A DNA stretch of 42,480 nucleotides from CAYFLR01 sp964343805 (lineage in GTDB: Bacteria; Bdellovibrionota_B; Oligoflexia; CAYFLR01). The notes under the pieces are model-generated. The model was given only the letters and a program-made list of their open reading frames with translations. It searched no databases and had not been told where the DNA came from. This document shows positions 9,033 through 16,991 of this stretch, in pieces; the stretch's first letter is position 1; every line of letters starts with the position of its first letter. A program made the position numbers and the translations under genes. The stretch lies in the NCBI GenBank assembly GCA_964343805.1, contig CAYFLR010000050.1, positions 1 to 42,480 on the forward strand. Direction: 5' to 3'.

Positions 9033-9257
9033 ATGCAAGTACAAGCGGTGATTGCCAATTTTGTTTATGCCATATTGGGTGGAATTATTACCTTAATATT
9101 TATGTATTTAGGCTTTAAACTGCTGGATAAAATCACTGTTTTCAATACTTCCGAAGAGCTAGCAAAAGACAATCGGGCTGTGGGGATGGTCGTGATGGGG
9201 ATATTTATCGGAGTTGGAATAGCGATCGGGTTGGTTGTGGGTTTGGGAATGAATTAG
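9033..9257 (+). CDS. Small inner-membrane protein, DUF350-like (single unit)
   Basis: A 74-residue protein with two transmembrane helices: FVYAILGGIITLIFMYLGF (about residues 9-28) and VVMGIFIGVGIAIGLVVGL (about 52-71). A short loop with EELAKDNRAVG joins them, which is the DUF350 signature (EEL...NRAVA). Most DUF350 proteins contain two such units; this one has one. A strong AAGGAGGAG ribosome site precedes the ATG, and TATAAT at 9009-9014 could be a -10 box, though the matching -35 is poor. It is the first gene of a three-gene run with a lytic transglycosylase (3 bases later) and a GspF-type protein. DUF350 function is not established. Confidence 0.75.
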   Translation: MQVQAVIANFVYAILGGIITLIFMYLGFKLLDKITVFNTSEELAKDNRAVGMVVMGIFIGVGIAIGLVVGLGMN

Positions 9258-9260
9258 ATT

Positions 9261-9848
9261 ATGAAATTTTACATCTTGTTCTTCTTATTTATCTTTATGA
9301 AGCAAATAATTGGCAGGGACTTGATGCCTAAGGTTACCTCTCCTCATTGGTCTACTAAATATGACGTATATTTTAAAAAGTACTCTAAGAGATATTTTGG
9401 TCCAGGATTTGACTGGAAGTGGTTTAAAGCACAGGCCATAGCCGAATCAAATTTGAATCATCGGGCAAGAAGTTGGGTGAATGCCAAAGGAATTATGCAA
9501 ATTATGCCCCGGACCTTCAAAGAGATCCAAGGTAAAAATCCCACCTTTGTAAGCATTGATGATCCCAGATGGAATATCGCTGCGGGAATTTATTATGATC
9601 GTCAGCTTTTTATTAAATGGAAGAAAGAGAGACCTTTCCATGACAAAATGAGCTTTATGTTTGGTAGTTATAATGCGGGATTTGGTAATATCATTCGAGC
9701 TCAAAAAGTCACTAAGGCCCACAATTTAGATGAAAATTTATGGATTAATATTTCCAAAACTGCTGAGCATGTAAGAAGATGGCGTTCAGAAGAAACCCTT
9801 GGATATGTTTCCAAAATTCATCAAATGATGGAAGGCACTAACAACTAA
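9261..9848 (+). CDS. Lytic murein transglycosylase, SLT family 1
   Basis: Cleaves the glycan strands of peptidoglycan in the periplasm. A signal peptide (about residues 1-19) precedes the SLT domain. The catalytic Glu lies in AIAESNLN near residue 61, followed by the conserved KGIMQIMPRTF and IAAGIYYDRQL, and the late SYNAGFGNI motif. The length of 195 residues is that of a minimal SLT domain with no extra modules. It starts 3 bases after the DUF350-like gene and ends 3 bases before the GspF-type gene, so the three are almost certainly one operon. Such enzymes open the wall for secretion machines or pili, which suits a GspF neighbour. Confidence 0.9.
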   Translation: MKFYILFFLFIFMKQIIGRDLMPKVTSPHWSTKYDVYFKKYSKRYFGPGFDWKWFKAQAIAESNLNHRARSWVNAKGIMQIMPRTFKEIQGKNPTFVSIDDPRWNIAAGIYYDRQLFIKWKKERPFHDKMSFMFGSYNAGFGNIIRAQKVTKAHNLDENLWINISKTAEHVRRWRSEETLGYVSKIHQMMEGTNN

Positions 9849-9851
9849 TTT

Positions 9852-10835
9852 ATGAAAAATATTTCATTAAAAGATAGAATCTTTCTCTACAATAAGTTAG
9901 CAACCCTATTGGATGCGGGAATTCCTATTCTACAGGCATTAGAAAAAGCCGCCAACATTAAGGCTACGTCATTAAGAGCTTTTATTTTAAATGTTAGAGA
10001 ACAGATTCAAAAGGGCAAGAATTTAGCAGATGCTATCAAAAAGATAGATCCAACCTATCATCCAAATGAGCTCATGATGATCAAAGCAGCTGAAGCCTCT
10101 GGGAATTTGGCTGTTGTGTTAAAAATGCTTGTGGGGCAAATGGATCAAGAGTCAAAGCTGTTGAAAGAGATAAAGGGACGATTTACTTATCCTCTTTTTT
10201 TGATTCATGCGGGGGCCTTGATATTTCCCTTACCAGGATGGTTAGGAGATCAGTACTCATTTTTTATATACTGTTTAAAAGTAGGGGGAGTTTTAGCTCC
10301 TGTTTATTTTATTAATTTCTTAGTAAAAAAACATTATCTTGCTCGCCAGGCTCAACCCACTCACTCTCCTTTACTTGAGACTTTGATGGGGCTGGTTCCA
10401 TTAACCCGAAGAATTGCCATTCACTTTGATCTTTATCGTGCCATCTTCAGTTATTTGATCATGATGCAAGCTGGTGTCGATATAAAAAGAGCCATGAAAT
10501 ACTTAATCAAGGTGCCTAAATTAAGTAGGATTAAAAAGGCATTCGTTTTAGGGCAGAGTGCGGTGAATCGTGGAAATCCTTTGACTGCCGGGCTTTGTAA
10601 ATCGTCTATAATACCCGATGAGGTAATTGAAATGTGGCAGGTGGGTGAAGAAACTGGAAAGCTGGAAGATCAGCTGAATGTGGTTCTATCTCAGATGGCA
10701 GATGACCTCCAAAAAGACCTAAAATCCTTGGCCTTCTGGTTTCCAATGATCATAAAAATCATTATCATTATTGCTATTGGTTATCAAATTATCTCTTTTT
10801 ATACCGGTTACTTTGATATGATAAAGAACCTTTAA
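9852..10835 (+). CDS. GspF/PilC-family inner-membrane protein (type II secretion/type IV pilus platform)
   Basis: Homologue of the polytopic platform protein of type II secretion or type IV pilus systems. Two T2SF repeats are visible: one starting LYNKLATLLDAGIPILQAL (about residues 10-28) and one starting FDLYRAIFSYLIMMQAGVD (about 196-214), each with the EASG/EETG-type turn (AAEASGNL, VGEETGKL). Hydrophobic segments lie near residues 112-130, 137-160 and 297-318. At 327 residues it is shorter than GspF or PilC (about 400). No ATPase, secretin or pseudopilin gene is nearby, so it either serves a system encoded elsewhere or a reduced one. The stop abuts the stop of the convergent lipoprotein gene. 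Confidence 0.8.
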   Translation: MKNISLKDRIFLYNKLATLLDAGIPILQALEKAANIKATSLRAFILNVREQIQKGKNLADAIKKIDPTYHPNELMMIKAAEASGNLAVVLKMLVGQMDQESKLLKEIKGRFTYPLFLIHAGALIFPLPGWLGDQYSFFIYCLKVGGVLAPVYFINFLVKKHYLARQAQPTHSPLLETLMGLVPLTRRIAIHFDLYRAIFSYLIMMQAGVDIKRAMKYLIKVPKLSRIKKAFVLGQSAVNRGNPLTAGLCKSSIIPDEVIEMWQVGEETGKLEDQLNVVLSQMADDLQKDLKSLAFWFPMIIKIIIIIAIGYQIISFYTGYFDMIKNL

Positions 10836-11651
10836 TTAATCTTCTAAAGATTGAAATGTAGGCTCTTGGGAAAAGTTTTTAAATGTTAAAGGAAGTTCAA
10901 AAGGGTAGTTTTCCTCTTCCATATCCTCAACGATAGAGAATTCTTGGATTTCAGCAGATGAGAGAACTTCACAATTCGATATAAACTTATTATCTTGATC
11001 TGTGATAGCACGAACTCTTGAAAGGGGAGCTATTTCTTTTTTTTCTAGAGAAAAGTAAATAGAATAGAGTTTGCCATTTATTCCCTCAGCCACTTTAGAT
11101 TCTATATGGGAAATAAGGTTAATGGGAAGAAGGCAATCTCCTTCACACTCAGTGTTGTCATAATGACAAATGGCAAATTCGGGATCGATATGGCCTGTTG
11201 TCACATCAAGAAAGATAGGATTTAGATTACCTTCTAACAGGATATGTTTTTTTCCGGCTTCAACCGCTTTAAAAGAGGAACGAGTTGTATAGCCAATCTC
11301 TTCTCCTTTGGCATCTTGGACTTGCACATAAATTTCCTTATTGAAACGAGTGTGGAAATTATTTTGCATAATGACCATCCAAGCTTTGTTAGAGCATGCA
11401 TAAAAAGACTCTTCGGTATCCACCCAATAAATGGCATTTTCATTTGCCTCCTTACATTCAGGCAGATCTTGATGATTTTCTAGATAGGCCATATCTGAAA
11501 TGAAGCCGGTTTCGGGATCATATTTCATGGTTCTTTTTTCTAATTTGGGAGTGGAATCACTTTGCTCTTCTTCCTCTTTTTCATTATTTGAAGTGGAATC
11601 ATTACAATTAAAGAGTAAGAACAGCAAGATTATCGAAAGGAATGATTTCAT
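10836..11651 (-). CDS. Lipoprotein of unknown function
   Basis: Envelope lipoprotein with signal IILLFLLFNC, where the lipobox has Asn directly before the Cys, followed by an acidic, Ser/Asn/Glu-rich linker. The remaining 230 or so residues have several cysteines (LPECKE, YACSNK, AICHYD, TECEGDC, SNCEVL) and no family I recognise. The phrase YDPETGFISDMAY and the later GHIDPEFAICHY suggest a beta-rich adhesin-like or unclassified domain. It starts 11 bases after the stop of the 2H-phosphoesterase lipoprotein gene, so both are probably co-transcribed. Its stop TAA directly abuts that of the convergent GspF-type gene, leaving no intergenic base. Confidence 0.7.
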   Translation of the reverse strand: MKSFLSIILLFLLFNCNDSTSNNEKEEEEQSDSTPKLEKRTMKYDPETGFISDMAYLENHQDLPECKEANENAIYWVDTEESFYACSNKAWMVIMQNNFHTRFNKEIYVQVQDAKGEEIGYTTRSSFKAVEAGKKHILLEGNLNPIFLDVTTGHIDPEFAICHYDNTECEGDCLLPINLISHIESKVAEGINGKLYSIYFSLEKKEIAPLSRVRAITDQDNKFISNCEVLSSAEIQEFSIVEDMEEENYPFELPLTFKNFSQEPTFQSLED

Positions 11652-11662
11652 CTCATTATCAC

Positions 11663-12421
11663 CTATCGGGAAAAAGTTAAAAGGACGCGATTATCAAGGG
11701 AGTGGACTTTGTTTTTAAAAACATCAGGTTCATGGATATCACGGTGGGTAAAACCCACAGTAATATGAGGATAAAAGTGTTCGGGCTTCCAACACTGCTC
11801 ATCCCCCCCGTTGTCTTTGTATATCTGATAGATTTCCTTTCTTATTTTTAACAAATTATTAGATTCTACAATGATGAAGAAGGTTTGGTCTTGCATTCCT
11901 TCTCGACCTTTGAAATTATTCTTTTGACCACTTCCAATACCCACAATAACCAAATCTGAATTTTGGATTTTTAATTTCTGGGCGATTTGATTTATTTCAT
12001 TCATATGAATAAAGTTTAACCCTCTTTTTTCACTCCACATGCAATTTTGATATTCAACCGGGGTAATGGTAGTGATGTGTGCTTCTCCCTTGGGGTCCCA
12101 TCCTTTAAAAAACTTTAAAGGTCCCCATTTATAAGGAAGCTTTTCGAGTTGATTTCTTAGGAGGACAATAGGTTGATAGTTGATATTCATAGCTAAAGTG
12201 CCATTCCAATCTCCTTCACCGGTATAGCGGGAAATGAAGGGAACAGATGCAAATACTTTGTTAGAAAGAGAAACGGTAGGAATACTTTTAATATCAAAGA
12301 CTAGATTTGTATCAGAAGAGGGAGAGGCTAGGATTCGAGTTTTTTCTTCAGCTCTCTGTTTACATGCAAAAAATACCAGGAAGAACACTACCGTGATATA
12401 AAGGATGACATTTTTATACAT
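11663..12421 (-). CDS. Lipoprotein with 2H phosphoesterase (LigT/CPDase-like) motifs
   Basis: Signal sequence with lipobox VFFACK predicts an exported lipoprotein. The chain carries two H-x-T motifs about 104 residues apart, HITTITP (His115, Thr117) and HITVGF (His219, Thr221), which is the hallmark of the 2H phosphoesterase superfamily (LigT RNA 2',3'-cyclic phosphodiesterase and relatives). The second is followed by THRDIHE, a common turn in this fold. The predicted reaction is hydrolysis or ligation of 2',3'-cyclic phosphate or a related nucleotide phosphodiester, but an exported location is unusual because these enzymes are normally cytoplasmic. The ribosome site is a GGGG stretch before the ATG. 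It leads a probable two-gene operon with the lipoprotein at 10836-11651. The function is inferred from the motifs only. Confidence 0.72.
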   Translation of the reverse strand: MYKNVILYITVVFFLVFFACKQRAEEKTRILASPSSDTNLVFDIKSIPTVSLSNKVFASVPFISRYTGEGDWNGTLAMNINYQPIVLLRNQLEKLPYKWGPLKFFKGWDPKGEAHITTITPVEYQNCMWSEKRGLNFIHMNEINQIAQKLKIQNSDLVIVGIGSGQKNNFKGREGMQDQTFFIIVESNNLLKIRKEIYQIYKDNGGDEQCWKPEHFYPHITVGFTHRDIHEPDVFKNKVHSLDNRVLLTFSR

Positions 12422-12489
12422 AATTACCCCTTTTTTTAATTGTAATGAAGAAGTAATAATTATGTCATGTCGTTTCTTTTAAAGCAATC

Positions 12490-13035
12490 TTAACTACTCG
12501 CCGGAGGCTTGCTACCAATAGAGAGTCCTGGGTAGGCAAAATCTTTCTTATTTATAAACCCCATTTGATCACGATTAATTCGGGCATAAATAGAGAGTCG
12601 AATACTGATATTATCAAAATTTAATTCGACCCCTCCTCCTGGAGTAAAGAGAATGTGTTCGCTTTGGGGTAAATCATTGTACCAGGTGAGACCAAATGAG
12701 GCGTAAGGTCTTAAAAAAGAGTTGTTACGAATTATGGATCCATCGAAATTGAAGCCGAGAAGGAGAGGTATTTCGTTAGATGTTTTATTATCTTCTCTTT
12801 TAGATACTCTATGAATCCCTAGATGAAATCCGAAACTGGTGTATCTGGTGAGTAACTCTTTTTGCCCCTCAATTCCCATTATCTTACAACGTCCAAAGGC
12901 TTCAATAAAACCTCTTCCTGTTTTTGTAACCTCTAAGGAGGATCTTCGTTCTTTTGCAATAAGAGTGAGTGTGCTGCAGTTAAATAGAAAAATAAGACTC
13001 GTTAAAATGATTCTAAAAACACATTCTTTTCCCAT
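12490..13035 (-). CDS. Small predicted outer-membrane beta-barrel or surface protein
   Basis: A 181-residue exported protein. The N-terminal segment VFRIILTSLIFLFNC is a signal peptide that ends in Cys with Asn at -1, so it may be a lipoprotein. After it come alternating aromatic/hydrophobic strands typical of an eight-stranded barrel (YTSFGFHLGIHRV, IPLLLGFNFDG, FLRPYASFGLTWYN, VELNFDNISIRLSIYARI). The C terminus (KPPASS) lacks the usual terminal aromatic residue. An AAAGGGGGAAAG stretch precedes the ATG. No specific family was recognised. It is the first minus-strand gene next to the 320-base divergent region shared with the haem-type hybrid kinase. Confidence 0.6.
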   Translation of the reverse strand: MGKECVFRIILTSLIFLFNCSTLTLIAKERRSSLEVTKTGRGFIEAFGRCKIMGIEGQKELLTRYTSFGFHLGIHRVSKREDNKTSNEIPLLLGFNFDGSIIRNNSFLRPYASFGLTWYNDLPQSEHILFTPGGGVELNFDNISIRLSIYARINRDQMGFINKKDFAYPGLSIGSKPPASS

Positions 13036-13355
13036 ACTTTCCCCCTTTAAAAAAAGATACGAGTGAAGGGAAAAGAATATGTAGGTTCTTTAGAATTTTG
13101 AAGGTAGGTGCTCCTCTAATTACCTTCAATCGAATTCAGCCTTGGCAGTGTTTTCAAACTTTTCCCTGTCAAAATAACAAGCAAGAATGGGTCCAGATTA
13201 TAACAATTTGAAATTACAGGGAGGTTGATGTGGGTAGTAGCTGGGCCGCCTACAATGTGGGCGCTTATTTTTTGAAAAGATGCCTATAAAGTGGGCGATT
13301 TTTTTTTAGGAAGTTCCCTCTTTTTTTATTCTGTAAACTATGAAAAAATAGTGCT
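13036..13355. other. 320-base divergent intergenic region with a near-identical 16-base direct repeat
   Basis: No gene of credible length is seen. The region holds the promoters for the minus-strand gene ending at 13035 and the kinase starting at 13356. Its one clear structure is an imperfect direct repeat, GCCTACAATGTGGGCG at 13248-13263 and GCCTATAAAGTGGGCG at 13282-13297 (14 of 16 identical). The copies start 34 bases apart, about three helical turns, and each is followed by a T-rich run. The spacing suits a pair of regulator sites on one DNA face, but no regulator is implicated. I cannot assign a -35/-10 pair with confidence. Confidence 0.5.
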
Positions 13356-15797
13356 ATGGAATCAAAAATAAATTCAGAAAATCAAGTGGCTATAAAGAAA
13401 TGGGCTCTATTGATAAGTGGGGGATGGCTGTTACTTTGCCTTCTACTATTGTTTGTTTTATTTAGAGATCACAATAGACATCATCGTGAATGGGTTACAG
13501 CGGTTGCCAGAACCAATATAAATAAAGATTTAGCTTTAAGGTTTTGGTCAGCTCAGCATGGAGGGGTCTATGTGCCAGAAACGAGAGATACTCCTGCCAA
13601 TCCCTATTTAAAAGATGTAAATGAAAGAGATGTCATAACTCCTTCAGGCAAACGCCTCACTTTAATGAACCCAGCATATATTCTCAGACAAATGATGTCC
13701 GATTTTAATAGGGTAGATGGAATAAGGGGGCATTTGACCAGTCAAAAGCTGACAAATCCGATTAATAAACCTGATGATTGGGAAGCAAAAGTTCTTAAAA
13801 AGTTTGAAAAAAATAAAGATGCTTCACAAGAGTTTGTTGAAGTAGAGCAACAAGAAGGGGGCGAATACTTAAGGTTGATGAAGCCTCTTATTACCAAAGA
13901 GAGTTGTTTAAAGTGTCATGGAAAGCAAGGCTATAAGGTGGGAGATATTAGGGGGGGTATTAGTCTTACCCTGTCTTTAGATAGATATGAATATTTATTA
14001 TTAGAGGATAAGAGGAATTCTTTTGCCATCTGCATGTTATTGATTATTTTAGGGCAAATTTTTATATTTTGGGGATACCGGTTCCTTATTAAAATGATTG
14101 AGAAAAGGGATTCCTTACTGAAGTCTGATTTTAGTAGAGAGCTCAATAAAATACTCTATTCACTCCTGCAAACCTCGCTCAAAAAACAGCCATTAGATCA
14201 GCTCTTAGAGGAGTCTTTGGATACCATTCTTACCACTCCATTGATGGATTTTAAACCTAAAGGATCCATATTTTTGAAAGACCCCTATAAAGACGAAATT
14301 ATTTTGAGCACTTATCGACGGTTAGCTGAGCCTTTGCACAGTAAATGCGCAATTATAAAATATGGTCAATGTCTTTGTGGGCAAGCCGCAGAAGAGAAAA
14401 AAGTCATTTTTTCAGCTCACATTGATGAACGTCACTCAGTAACCTTCGATGGTATTGAAGATCATGGTCATTACTGTATTCCTATCATTTCATCCGAAAT
14501 GCTTTTGGGGGTCTTAAATGTCTATGTGGGTGCTCATCATCAAAAGAATGAAAAAGAGGTGAACTTTTTACAGGCGATTGCCGATTGTCTAGCGGGTATT
14601 ATTGAGAGAAAGCAGTCGGAAACCAAAATACAGCAAGCCCAAGACGAGAGAAATTTACTGCAAGCCGAGCTTATTCAATCTGCAAAATTGGCATCCATTG
14701 GAACCCTAGCTTCCGGAGTGGCTCATGAGTTAAACAATCCACTGACGTCCATTATTGGAAACGTTCATCTATTGGAAAAAGAACATAAAGATAGTACCTC
14801 TTCCTTCCCGAAGTTAGAGAAGGTCTTAAAAGCTTCTCTGCGCATGAAGTCGATTATAGATCATTTAAGAAGTTTTTCACGCAAAAGTAAAAGAGAAGAC
14901 TGGAAAAAAATATCTCTTTCAACTCCCATCAACAATGCTATAGAGATGCTTCAGTCAAATATTACTTTGCAAAATATATCTATCAACCTCTCTTTTAATG
15001 ATGCCCTTCATTCTATTTGGGGAGACGATCAACAGTTAGAGAGTGTGTTTCAGAACTTGATCACCAATAGTCAAGACTCATTCAAAGATATTACGGATAA
15101 TCGAAACAAAGTCATATCTATAGAAACCAATTTTGTTGATGGGAAAGTACAAGTTATATATCAAGATAATGCGAACGGAATTCCTCTGGAAATAAAAGCT
15201 CGGGTCTTTGATCCCTTTTTCACAACCAAAAAACAGGGAGAAGGGACGGGGCTTGGAATGTCTATTTCTAAGAATATTTTAGCCCAACATAAAGCCACCA
15301 TTGTTTTAGAGAGTGACCCTGGAGAGGGATCCAAGTTTATTTTACACTTCCCCTTGGATCGTCGAGCTGAGGCTAGGGATGAAGAAACAGACGATCAACA
15401 ATTGTCGAAGGGTGAAGAAAGTCAAACAGTTCCGCAAGAAAAGCATGTTCTCACGGTGGATGACGAAGAGGATGTTACCGATGTGGTAGAGGCCTTTTTA
15501 GAGGAACATTATACAGTGACCGCCAAAAATGACCCAATGGAGGCCATTGAGCTAATAAAGAAACAAAACTTTGACTTGGTATTAACCGATATGAAAATGC
15601 CAACAGCCTCTGGGCTTGATATTTTATTTGCCACCAAGGAGTTTCAATCAAATACTCCGGTAGTTATTATGTCCGGTTTTGACCCCAAAGAAGCTGACAT
15701 ACAGCATGCCCTTGCTCATGGGGCAAAAGCTTATTTAGCCAAGCCTTTCTCTGACCCTGATGAATTGATTTCTCTAGTAAGTAGCTGTTTGGATTAA
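13356..15797 (+). CDS. Hybrid sensor histidine kinase with Tll0287-like (DUF3365) haem-type sensor, GAF and receiver domains
   Basis: Membrane sensor kinase. Order: TM helix (about residues 16-36); periplasmic Tll0287-like domain with a c-type haem motif CLKCH (Cys184, Cys187, His188); second TM helix (about 224-246); GAF domain (about 265-420) with GQCLCGQAA and ERHSVTFDGIEDHGHYC-type Cys/His motifs; HisKA with GVAHELNNP (His457); HATPase with an intact N box (FQNLITNSQDSF) and GEGTGLGMSIS; and a C-terminal receiver with acceptor Asp745 in LTDMKMP and the Lys in AKPFS. All catalytic residues are present. It probably senses redox state or a gas ligand through covalently bound haem. No separate response regulator follows it; its stop overlaps the convergent aminopeptidase stop within TTAA. 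Confidence 0.92.
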   Translation: MESKINSENQVAIKKWALLISGGWLLLCLLLLFVLFRDHNRHHREWVTAVARTNINKDLALRFWSAQHGGVYVPETRDTPANPYLKDVNERDVITPSGKRLTLMNPAYILRQMMSDFNRVDGIRGHLTSQKLTNPINKPDDWEAKVLKKFEKNKDASQEFVEVEQQEGGEYLRLMKPLITKESCLKCHGKQGYKVGDIRGGISLTLSLDRYEYLLLEDKRNSFAICMLLIILGQIFIFWGYRFLIKMIEKRDSLLKSDFSRELNKILYSLLQTSLKKQPLDQLLEESLDTILTTPLMDFKPKGSIFLKDPYKDEIILSTYRRLAEPLHSKCAIIKYGQCLCGQAAEEKKVIFSAHIDERHSVTFDGIEDHGHYCIPIISSEMLLGVLNVYVGAHHQKNEKEVNFLQAIADCLAGIIERKQSETKIQQAQDERNLLQAELIQSAKLASIGTLASGVAHELNNPLTSIIGNVHLLEKEHKDSTSSFPKLEKVLKASLRMKSIIDHLRSFSRKSKREDWKKISLSTPINNAIEMLQSNITLQNISINLSFNDALHSIWGDDQQLESVFQNLITNSQDSFKDITDNRNKVISIETNFVDGKVQVIYQDNANGIPLEIKARVFDPFFTTKKQGEGTGLGMSISKNILAQHKATIVLESDPGEGSKFILHFPLDRRAEARDEETDDQQLSKGEESQTVPQEKHVLTVDDEEDVTDVVEAFLEEHYTVTAKNDPMEAIELIKKQNFDLVLTDMKMPTASGLDILFATKEFQSNTPVVIMSGFDPKEADIQHALAHGAKAYLAKPFSDPDELISLVSSCLD

Positions 15798-16975
15798 AGG
15801 CTCATCTCCACCATATAAGCCAATGCCAGTTTGACAAACTTTTCAACATGCTCAACACTATGATCAAGTTTTTCCAAGGTGTCTTGGGTGGTGTGGATGT
15901 AGGGATTTATTTCATGAATTGTTGCTTCAAACGGAAATGAAGCCGCATAACCTTGTGCGTTCCATGATGCATGGTCTGAACAGGCATAACCACATGCTTC
16001 AAAGGTCCAGCTCAACTGTAAATAATGCTCAATAAGCTGGGATAGAAAGTTATTTTGAGCAATATTAGTATAGTCGGAAATAAGGACAATGTCTTCTTCA
16101 GAACCATGGAATCCAGCCATGTCCAGCTGAAGAGCCCCAATGATCTCTCTTTCATCTGCTTTTAATTTTTGGGCCACATGTCTAGATCCCCTGAGACCTA
16201 CTTCTTCAGCAGCATAGGAGTAAAACCTGAGAGTGGATGAAGGTTCAAAATTTTCATTCACTATGATGTGAATAATTTCATTAATGATAGCGATGCCCGT
16301 GGCATTATCATCGGCTCCGGGTGCTCCAATTCCCCAAATATTAATAGAGTCACCATGGCCTCCAATTACTATTTCTTTTTCAGGTGTGATCTTTCCCTGA
16401 ATAACAAGTTCTATCGTAGGTTGCAGCCAATTATGATTAATCAAATTTACGGTAATATCAGGTCTATTTACGAGGGTGAGTTCCTGCCATTTATCAAAAA
16501 GCCAATGTTGAGAGGCTTGTCCAGATTCCGTATCATAGGTCCGGTCTGGATAGGATGAAAAATGCGCTATAAATTCCTTTAGTCTTAGAGTATCTACCTT
16601 TGATAGAAGATTAAAAACCACTTCATCATGTTTGATTTGATACTCAATTTCTGTTTTTTGGATGCCTTCCTCACTCTTATTATTTTCTAGTGCATCAAGT
16701 GCTTCTGCTTCACTATTATAATTGGTATATCCAGCACAGCGGTGAAACCATTGATGCATAAAAGCGGTGAGAGATTTGAGTTCTTGTTGATCCATTTTTA
16801 ACAGAACCAACTCTTTGTTTCTGGATATTTTCTCGGAATTAAATTGAGATTGAATTTTGGTGGCCGCCTGTTGGTCGGTGATGATCCAAACCGGGTCCGA
16901 TTTAAAAGACTTTGCAAACGAAGTGTTACAGAGGTTAAGTACCAAGAAGGCGATAGAAAAAAATAGTTTACGCAT
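15794..16975 (-). CDS. Secreted M28 leucyl aminopeptidase (Vibrio AAP-like)
   Basis: Exported zinc aminopeptidase that trims N-terminal residues from peptides. I place the start at 16975 (MRKLFFSIAFLVLN), which gives a clean signal peptide and has AAAGGA six bases upstream; a longer frame from 17011 would bury it behind twelve polar residues. Metal and catalytic motifs match the Vibrio proteolyticus enzyme: GGHGDS, GADDNATG, AAEEVGLRGS, LQLDMAGF and YIHTTQDT, with the disulfide region CGYACSDHASW. Residues 20-130 form an inhibitor-like propeptide. It lies 16 bases after the scramblase-like gene, so both are probably one transcript. It would supply amino acids from extracellular protein, in keeping with the Liv transporter elsewhere in the window. 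Confidence 0.93.
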   Translation of the reverse strand: MRKLFFSIAFLVLNLCNTSFAKSFKSDPVWIITDQQAATKIQSQFNSEKISRNKELVLLKMDQQELKSLTAFMHQWFHRCAGYTNYNSEAEALDALENNKSEEGIQKTEIEYQIKHDEVVFNLLSKVDTLRLKEFIAHFSSYPDRTYDTESGQASQHWLFDKWQELTLVNRPDITVNLINHNWLQPTIELVIQGKITPEKEIVIGGHGDSINIWGIGAPGADDNATGIAIINEIIHIIVNENFEPSSTLRFYSYAAEEVGLRGSRHVAQKLKADEREIIGALQLDMAGFHGSEEDIVLISDYTNIAQNNFLSQLIEHYLQLSWTFEACGYACSDHASWNAQGYAASFPFEATIHEINPYIHTTQDTLEKLDHSVEHVEKFVKLALAYMVEMSL

Positions 16976-16991
16976 AGGTTCCTTTCCAATC

